Shown piece by piece: positions 34,151-39,164 of a stretch of 39,164 nt of DNA. Both the position numbers and the translations under genes were made by a program. Source of the DNA: Candidatus Schekmanbacteria bacterium (GTDB lineage Bacteria > CSSED10-310 > JACPHN01); contig JACPHN010000063.1 in the NCBI GenBank assembly GCA_016188575.1, positions 1 to 39,164 of the forward strand, given 5' to 3'. The notes under the pieces were generated by a model, which searched no databases, was not told where the DNA came from, and worked only from the letters and a program-made list of their open reading frames with translations. Every line of letters begins with the position of its first letter. Position 1 is the first letter of the stretch.

Positions 34151-35161
34151 ATGAGCGACAATACTGTGCGATCCGGCGAGATCCTTTTCATCAAGGCGGT
34201 CAAGGATGGCATTCCCAACCGCGATCCGCTGCGCGACAGCGACGCGCGCCGGCTCTTCGGCGAGGAGGACGGGCGCATTTCCCTGTCCGACGTGAGCATC
34301 AAGCGTGACGTGCGCGATTACGTGCTCGCCCGCCACGCCGACGGCGGTCCCGGGCGCGACCGCTTCGTGTTCGTGCGCAAGGAATTCAGCGACGGCGGCA
34401 AGCTGCTCGGCCGGGAGAACCTGGCAAAGACCCTGCTGGCGCGCGCCGGGCGCAGCGTCAAGGACACGGACAAGGCGTCGATCCTGTCGGTGGCTTTCGA
34501 CGCGCGCGCGTTCGGCATCGTGTTCAGCGTCGGCGACAAGGCGTTCAATCAGGTCGGCCCGGTGCAGTTCGGCTGGGCGCATTCACTGCATCCGGTCGAG
34601 ACGCGGTACACACAGGGCACCGTGGTGATGCCGTCCAAGGACACGAACACGGCGGCGGACGCGGGCGCGGAGGCGGAGGGCAGCACGCAGGGGACGATCT
34701 GGACGATGTACACGGTGCCGTTCGCGGTCTTCGCGATGCCAGCGGTGATCAGCAGCAGCATCGCCCGCGACACCGGGCTGTCGGCGGCTGACCTGGAGCT
34801 GTTGCTCGAAGCGCTGTGGCGGGGCACCTCGGCGCGGCAGGCGCGCGGCCGCGGGTTGCAGCGGCCGCTGCTGCTGCTCCACGTCGAGTACCGCGACCCG
34901 TTCGACCGCATCGGTTACCTCGAGGAAGGAATCGCGCTCGAACCCGGGCGAGAGTCGTGGCTCGGCGGCAAGCAGCCGACGTCGGTCGCGGACGTGTCGC
35001 TCGATGTGCGCGGTCTGGCGGGAGTGCTCGAGAAGAACGTCGGGCGCATCGCGCGGGCGCGGGTGTGGCGCGACGAGCGGCTGGCGATCCGCGGCGAGCT
35101 GCCTGCCGAAGTCAGCGTGTGGCCGCCGTGCGACCCGAGCGCGGCGGAGCTGGGGAGATAA
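34151..35161 (+). CDS. cas7: Cascade backbone protein Cas7, Csh2 family
   Basis: A 336-residue Cas7 that polymerises along the crRNA as the Cascade backbone. The opening matches the Csh2 family of type I-B: SGEILFIKAVKDGIPNRDPLRDSDARRLFGE followed by LSDVSIKRDVRDYV. These are the RRM core and the SxxSIKRxxR segment. The middle thumb region includes FNQVGPVQFGWAHSLHPVE and VVMPSKDTN. LLLLHVEYRDPFDRIGYLEEGI lies near the C-terminal part. The ATG follows cas8b directly (stop at 34148-34150) with AAGGAGGAAG upstream, so translation is coupled. The family fit is strong and is the best single evidence for subtype I-B. cas5 begins 6 bases downstream. Confidence 0.95.
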   Translation: MSDNTVRSGEILFIKAVKDGIPNRDPLRDSDARRLFGEEDGRISLSDVSIKRDVRDYVLARHADGGPGRDRFVFVRKEFSDGGKLLGRENLAKTLLARAGRSVKDTDKASILSVAFDARAFGIVFSVGDKAFNQVGPVQFGWAHSLHPVETRYTQGTVVMPSKDTNTAADAGAEAEGSTQGTIWTMYTVPFAVFAMPAVISSSIARDTGLSAADLELLLEALWRGTSARQARGRGLQRPLLLLHVEYRDPFDRIGYLEEGIALEPGRESWLGGKQPTSVADVSLDVRGLAGVLEKNVGRIARARVWRDERLAIRGELPAEVSVWPPCDPSAAELGR

Positions 35162-35167
35162 CCGCTC

Positions 35168-35875
35168 ATGCGGGTGCTGAGCTTCGACCTGCGTGGCGCG
35201 ATTGCGCACTTCCGCCGTCCCGACACGTTCGGCACACAATCCACCTACCCGATTCCGACGCCCACGGCGCTGAGCGGTCTTGCTGCCTCGGTCCTGGGCC
35301 TGCCGGAGCTGCCGGAGCGCGCCATGCTCGGCCTGGAGCTGCTCGCCCCCGTGCGCACCGTGGCGCAGGAGCTGAGCCTGCACGGCAAGACGTGGGTGAG
35401 CGGCGGGGATGCCGCCGGTTTCTCGCGGCCCACGTCCATCGAGCTGGTCGTCGCGCCGCGGTATCGGGTGCATTACCATGGCCCGCTGCTCGACGAGCTG
35501 TCGGCGCGCATTCGCGACAGCCGCAGCACCTACCATACCTACCTGGGCGCGGCCTTTTGCCTGACGTTTCCGCTGTTCGTCGCCGAAGGCGAGCGGCCGG
35601 CGATGGCAGCGGCGCCGGAAGGCCAAGGCGCGATCACCTGCCGGTCGGCCGTCCCATCGGCGGCCGTCGCGCGCCTGGAATGCGCCGAGGAGCACCAGTA
35701 TTGCCGCGTCGGGGGGGTGCCCGTGCGCGTCGAGCCGGGCCGGAAGTTCCGCGGGACGACGAGTGTCCTGTTCGAGTCCGCCGGCGGTCCGATGCGCATC
35801 GTGCCGCGAGCGAGCCCGGACGCGAGCTGGGTGTTCTGCGACGGCGGCGACGGGACGTGGATCTGCCTGTGGTAA
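35168..35875 (+). CDS. cas5: Cascade subunit Cas5, type I-B
   Basis: A 235-residue Cas5 that caps the 5' handle of the crRNA next to Cas8. The N-terminus reads MRVLSFDLRGAIAHFRRPDTFGTQSTYPIPTP, the typical beta-strand followed by the PxxxxPTPTALSG segment, and GLAASVLGLPE is the following helix. A C-terminal stretch gives the beta-hairpin thumb region. The size matches Cas5 of I-B loci, and cas6 is separate, so this Cas5 is not expected to process RNA as in type I-C. It starts 6 bases after the cas7 stop and overlaps the cas3 start by 7 bases. The ribosome binding site is weak (GGGGAG). Confidence 0.92.
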   Translation: MRVLSFDLRGAIAHFRRPDTFGTQSTYPIPTPTALSGLAASVLGLPELPERAMLGLELLAPVRTVAQELSLHGKTWVSGGDAAGFSRPTSIELVVAPRYRVHYHGPLLDELSARIRDSRSTYHTYLGAAFCLTFPLFVAEGERPAMAAAPEGQGAITCRSAVPSAAVARLECAEEHQYCRVGGVPVRVEPGRKFRGTTSVLFESAGGPMRIVPRASPDASWVFCDGGDGTWICLW

Positions 35876-38298
35876 CGCCGTTTGCACAGTGCATCGCGCG
35901 GCCGCCCGAGGAGGGGCGGCCGCGGCTGTTGGTGGAGCACCTGACCGCGGTGGCCGCCGGGTGTGGGTCGCGCGACGGCGACCCCGCCGAGCGCCTCGGC
36001 CACCTTGCGGGATTGCTCCATGACGCCGGAAAGGCGACGACAGGCTGGCAGCGCTACATCCGGGAAGGTAAGGGAAAGGGGCCGCCGCATGCGCCGCTGG
36101 GCGCGGCGCTTTTTGCCTACTGCGCGGCGCCGCTCGTTGGGGTATGGGCGGAGGGCAACCGCGCGGCACGGGAGGCGCTCGAAGACCTGGTGCTGGACTG
36201 GACGCGCGCGGTCTATGACCATCATGGCGTGCTCGAGAACCTCGAGGATCTGCCGCCATGGGAGGCCACGGCGCACCCGATCACGGTTCGGGACCTGGTG
36301 GGCGATCTCGATCTCGCGGGAGCGCTGAGGCTGGTCGCGGATGCGTTTGCCGGCTTTTCGGGCACAGCGGAGGATTGCCGCGACTGGCTAGACAGATGCG
36401 AGCGGGACTGGGCGCGAGCGAAGAAGCTCACGCGCGCCAGGGTGCTCGAGCGCGACCTGGGGCGCGCTCCGGCGGCGCTGGCGGTGGCGGGGCGCGGGCT
36501 GCGTCTGGCCGGATTATCCGCGCGGCTGGTGCGCGCGGATCGCGGCGACGCGGGACAGATGTCGCGCTTGCCGCTGTTACAGGAGCTGGCTCTCGAGGCC
36601 GGCGAGGCGCTCGTGACGACGTGCCGTGAAAAGGCGGCGGCAGCGCTAGGGGAGGGGGCCAACGCCGCGCTCGTCGGCGCCCGCGGGGAGCTCCAGGCGG
36701 CCGCGGTGGCGCGCTATCGCCGGCACCCCGGCGCCAGCCTGTTCACCCTGCTCCTGCCGACCGGCTACGGCAAGACGCTGGCGGCGTTGCGGGTAGCGCT
36801 GGCGGCCGTGGCGGCCGGGCGCTGTGACCGGATCATTTACGTAGCGCCCTACCTTTCCATCCTCTCGCAGGCGGCACGCGAGATCGCCTCGGCGACGGGC
36901 CTGGAGGTGTTCGAGCACCACCACCTGACGGTCGCGTCGGAGGCCGCGGACGTCGCCGACGAGATGGGGCCGCTCGACAACTGGGAGGCTCCCGTCCTGG
37001 CGACGACGTTCAACCAACTCTTCCGTGCCTTGTTTCCGCGGCGCGCGCAACACACGCTCCGCCTGGGAGCGCTCGACCGCGCCTTCATCATCGTCGACGA
37101 GCCGCAAATTATCGACAGCGCAGTGTGGGCTGCCTTCGTCCGTGCCCTGGCCGCACTCTGCGAGCTGCGGAGCTGTCAGGTCCTCTTTGCCACAGCCACG
37201 CTGCCGCCCATCGCCCCGGCCGCGGGCGCCGAGCCCGTTCACCTTGCCGGGGAGCTGCCGCCGGCACGACCCGGGCGCTATCGGGTGCTTCCGAGGAGCG
37301 TGCCGTTCGCCGCCCGGGAGGTGGCGGAGGCCGTGCGGCTGGCGCGGGGCGGCGACGGCGCGGTTTCGGGGCCACCACGCTCGGTGGCGGTCGTCATGAA
37401 TACGATCGCGGATGCCGTGGCGGTATGGCGGGCTGTCGAGGAAAGCATCGACGATGGCGACGGCGAGCGGTTCTTTCTCAGCGCCATGATGCTCCCCGGA
37501 CACAAGGCTCTGACCATCGCGCAGATCGCCGCGGCGCTGAAAGCGGGATCCGGTCCCATCGCCATCTGCACCCAGGTCATCGAGGCGGGCGTCGATCTCA
37601 GCTTCGACGAGATCCTCCGCGCCTCGACCATTCTGCCCTCGGTAGCACAGGTAGCGGGTCGGGCGAATCGGCATGGCGAAAAGCAGCGGGCGCGCGTGAC
37701 GGTCTTTCCTTTCGTCCGCGGCGACGGCAAGGACTCGCGGCCGTATGTCTATCGCGATGCCGTGACCAGGGAAGAGACCGACGCGCTGCTGGGGGCATCG
37801 CCGGAGCTCCAGGAGGAGGAGATGGGCGAAGCGCTCGCGCGCTACTATGATCGCGTGTGGCAGCGATCCCAGGGCACCGCCTGCCTGGAGCGTTTTCGCG
37901 AGGCCGCGCGCGGGAATTGGAAGGAGCTTGGCGGCTTGCAGCCGTACTCCGACGGCCCCCCGCGCCGCGAGCTGCTGGTCCCGCGCGAAGCCGAGGGCAT
38001 GAGCGCCGCCATGTGCCGGCTGCGAGAGCGATTCGCGCCGGAAGGTGTTGACCAGCTCATCGACCGGGTGCAGAACCCGAGGTTCCTCAAGCGGCTCGCC
38101 TTCGCGGACCGGAAGCGGCTGTGGGCGCTGGTTCGGCAGTATTGCGTGGCGGTGCCGGAGCGGATCGCCCGCGACCAAGGCGCGGCGCTCACCGAGTGGC
38201 TCGCGGTGCTCAAGGACCTCAAGGATTATGACGAGCGGCTGGGGATGGCGATTCACTTCGCCGAAAACGTGGAGGAGGCATCGTGCACGATCTTCTGA
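35869..38298 (+). CDS. cas3: Type I effector Cas3, HD nuclease-helicase fusion
   Basis: An 809-residue Cas3 that nicks and processively degrades DNA bound by Cascade. The HD nuclease is N-terminal: His24 (VEHL), LLHDAGK with His51/Asp52, and VYDHHGVLEN near residue 115. The SF2 helicase follows: Walker A LPTGYGKT near residue 297, the DEAD-box variant DEPQ near 410, FATATLPP near 440, and motif VI QVAGRANRHG near 593, with a C-terminal accessory domain to the end. The start is uncertain: the GTG at 35869 overlaps the cas5 stop, a GTG at 35857 is also open, and neither has a clear Shine-Dalgarno sequence. An open frame extends upstream to 34816 but only as an overlap with cas7 and cas5. It is the last cas gene before the array. 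Confidence 0.93.
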   Translation: MVTPFAQCIARPPEEGRPRLLVEHLTAVAAGCGSRDGDPAERLGHLAGLLHDAGKATTGWQRYIREGKGKGPPHAPLGAALFAYCAAPLVGVWAEGNRAAREALEDLVLDWTRAVYDHHGVLENLEDLPPWEATAHPITVRDLVGDLDLAGALRLVADAFAGFSGTAEDCRDWLDRCERDWARAKKLTRARVLERDLGRAPAALAVAGRGLRLAGLSARLVRADRGDAGQMSRLPLLQELALEAGEALVTTCREKAAAALGEGANAALVGARGELQAAAVARYRRHPGASLFTLLLPTGYGKTLAALRVALAAVAAGRCDRIIYVAPYLSILSQAAREIASATGLEVFEHHHLTVASEAADVADEMGPLDNWEAPVLATTFNQLFRALFPRRAQHTLRLGALDRAFIIVDEPQIIDSAVWAAFVRALAALCELRSCQVLFATATLPPIAPAAGAEPVHLAGELPPARPGRYRVLPRSVPFAAREVAEAVRLARGGDGAVSGPPRSVAVVMNTIADAVAVWRAVEESIDDGDGERFFLSAMMLPGHKALTIAQIAAALKAGSGPIAICTQVIEAGVDLSFDEILRASTILPSVAQVAGRANRHGEKQRARVTVFPFVRGDGKDSRPYVYRDAVTREETDALLGASPELQEEEMGEALARYYDRVWQRSQGTACLERFREAARGNWKELGGLQPYSDGPPRRELLVPREAEGMSAAMCRLRERFAPEGVDQLIDRVQNPRFLKRLAFADRKRLWALVRQYCVAVPERIARDQGAALTEWLAVLKDLKDYDERLGMAIHFAENVEEASCTIF

Positions 38299-38831
38299 GG
38301 CGGTGCTCGTCCGGAATACCGGACGTAGCTCCTGTGACACGTAGCGACGCCTGATGGCCTGGTAATGCGCTCCGCAACGCCTTTCCGTTTCGTTTCCCCC
38401 CACTTATCGCGTGTCCCACCTGGCACGCCCAAACGAACTACCCAGCAATTCCGGCGAGAACCGGTTGCATGTTGACCAGCCAGGGGCATTATCCCCGCCC
38501 TCGCCGCCCCAGAAGAACGTCGCTGACAACGCCGAATCCAGCGAAAACGCCGTTGCCATCAACGACGCCCTTCTGAGGGCGCGCCACAGAGCTCTCAGTC
38601 GTCGCGTCTTCCGGTCGCAGCGCCGACAATTTCTCCGTCCGATTTATCGAGCCCACCGCCCATCTCCTCATCGGAACGCGTTTCTCATGCGGCTTTCAGG
38701 CCAAAAAAACCTGCGCAGGTCGTCCGCGATGGCCTGGATTTTTTCGTTCTGCCGGCGTATTCTGCTGAAAAAGAGGCAACGAGAATGCCGCCGAAATGAC
38801 GCTCTGATGCCCATTTCGGGCGCCGCATGAG
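38299..38831 (+). promoter_or_regulatory. CRISPR leader region
   Basis: 533 bases lie between cas3 and the first repeat, upstream of an array whose repeats end ATTGAAAC on the plus strand, so this side should be the leader that drives pre-crRNA and receives new spacers. It is less GC-rich than the cas genes near its end. At 38703-38720 an A7 run abuts a perfect 12-bp palindrome, ACCTGCGCAGGT. No clear promoter hexamers are visible. An open frame at 38411-38830 has no supported start and is not called. Confidence 0.6.
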
Positions 38832-39164
38832 GCCTCTATGCTCAATCCAGAAGAACAAGGATTGAAACATTTTCTCTGGCGCCTTCGCGGCCGAGAAATC
38901 CACCAGCCTCTATGCTCAATCCAGAAGAACAAGGATTGAAACTAGCTTAGATAATGGTAGGATGCTGTATTTCAGCACGCCTCTATGCTCAATCCAGAAG
39001 AACAAGGATTGAAACATGCAACAGTGCTTCCTCGTGCCAATGAAGCATTGGGCCTCTATGCTCAATCCAGAAGAACAAGGATTGAAACCATGTAGCCTGA
39101 GCATCTTGCCAGTTTTCTTAATCTTGCCTCTATGCTCAATCCAGAAGAACAAGGATTGAAACAT
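38832..39164 (+). CRISPR. Type I-B CRISPR array, five repeats in view, continuing past the window
   Basis: Five identical 37-nt repeats start at 38832, 38906, 38979, 39052 and 39126. Each begins GCCTCTATGC and ends ATTGAAAC. Positions 11-17 (TCAATCC) pair with 28-34 (GGATTGA) across a 10-base loop, and the last 8 bases are the expected crRNA 5' handle. Spacers are 37, 36, 36 and 37 bases (38869-38905, 38943-38978, 39016-39051, 39089-39125). The window ends two bases into the fifth spacer. Perfect repeats next to the leader are consistent with a functional array. Spacers 2-4 are visibly AT-richer than the host, as expected of phage or plasmid DNA. None matches another place in the window that I can find by eye. 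Confidence 0.97.

Noticed and set aside
34816-35868. Very long cas3 starting at 34816
   Set aside because: The extra 350 residues overlap cas7 and cas5 in another frame and carry no Cas3 motif; the HD domain begins just after 35869.
38498-38530. Possible degenerate CRISPR repeat in the leader
   Set aside because: Only CCAGAAGAAC (10 bases) is shared with the repeat; no match extends on either side, and nothing of repeat length can be aligned.
38411-38830. A 139-residue open frame between cas3 and the array
   Set aside because: No ribosome binding site, no family motif and a leader position make it unlikely. The composition does not look like the cas genes.
38685-39164. Small minus-strand frames inside the CRISPR array
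   Set aside because: They encode the same short peptide once per repeat, so they are only translations of the repeat in the wrong strand.

Overview
The window reads as a chromosomal stretch of a GC-rich bacterium. The best taxonomic hint is the RelA protein: it carries the acidic ExDD synthetase signature and has lost the hydrolase HD motif, a combination typical of beta- and gammaproteobacteria. The GpsA, ComM and GST homologues and a good -24/-12 (sigma54) promoter fit that. The lineage call is an inference and could be wrong at class level. No tRNA or rRNA gene was recognised.

Layout. 1-1052 is a decayed, 5'-truncated IS1380-family transposase. 1439-11184 holds mostly single housekeeping or accessory genes: an esterase, a receiver-like/DUF3052 protein, an aldo/keto reductase, a VWA lipoprotein, a Phd/PIN toxin-antitoxin pair coupled to a SMUG1-type uracil-DNA glycosylase, a methyltransferase, a DUF4403 lipoprotein and a glutathione S-transferase. 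11347-19573 (minus strand) carries a tight block reading plsB-like, gpsA, outer-membrane protein, relA, preceded by the membrane pyrophosphatase hppA. 19908-21336 holds an unrecognised helical protein, a seven-unit 43-bp tandem repeat and the frameshifted tail of a PD-(D/E)XK protein. comM follows behind a sigma54-type promoter. 23202-27229 (minus strand) is a two-gene acetyl-CoA module: an ADP-forming acyl-CoA synthetase and a CoA-transferase fused to a GNAT domain, joined by a GTGA overlap.

27531 to the window end is a complete type I-B CRISPR-Cas locus in the order cas1, cas2, cas4, [iscB element], cas6, cas8b (with an internal cas11 start), cas7, cas5, cas3, leader, CRISPR array. The array has five 37-nt repeats in view and runs off the window. 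The main point of interest is that an IscB element, with its HEARO/omegaRNA and an apparently intact RuvC/HNH nuclease, sits exactly between the adaptation and interference modules. It lies a few bases after the cas4 stop codon and supplies a new upstream start region for cas6. Because IscB guides come from the sequence flanking the left end of the element, the natural guide here would be the 3' end of cas4, so the predicted target is an uninterrupted copy of this same CRISPR locus.

How the parts work together. Cas1-Cas2-Cas4 would acquire spacers. Cas6 would process the repeat, which has a 7-bp stem and an ATTGAAAC 3' end. Cas8b, Cas11, Cas7 and Cas5 would form Cascade, and Cas3 would degrade targets. 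The IscB element is in the same orientation as the cas genes and could be co-transcribed with them. All functional statements rest on reading motifs by eye; no database search was run.
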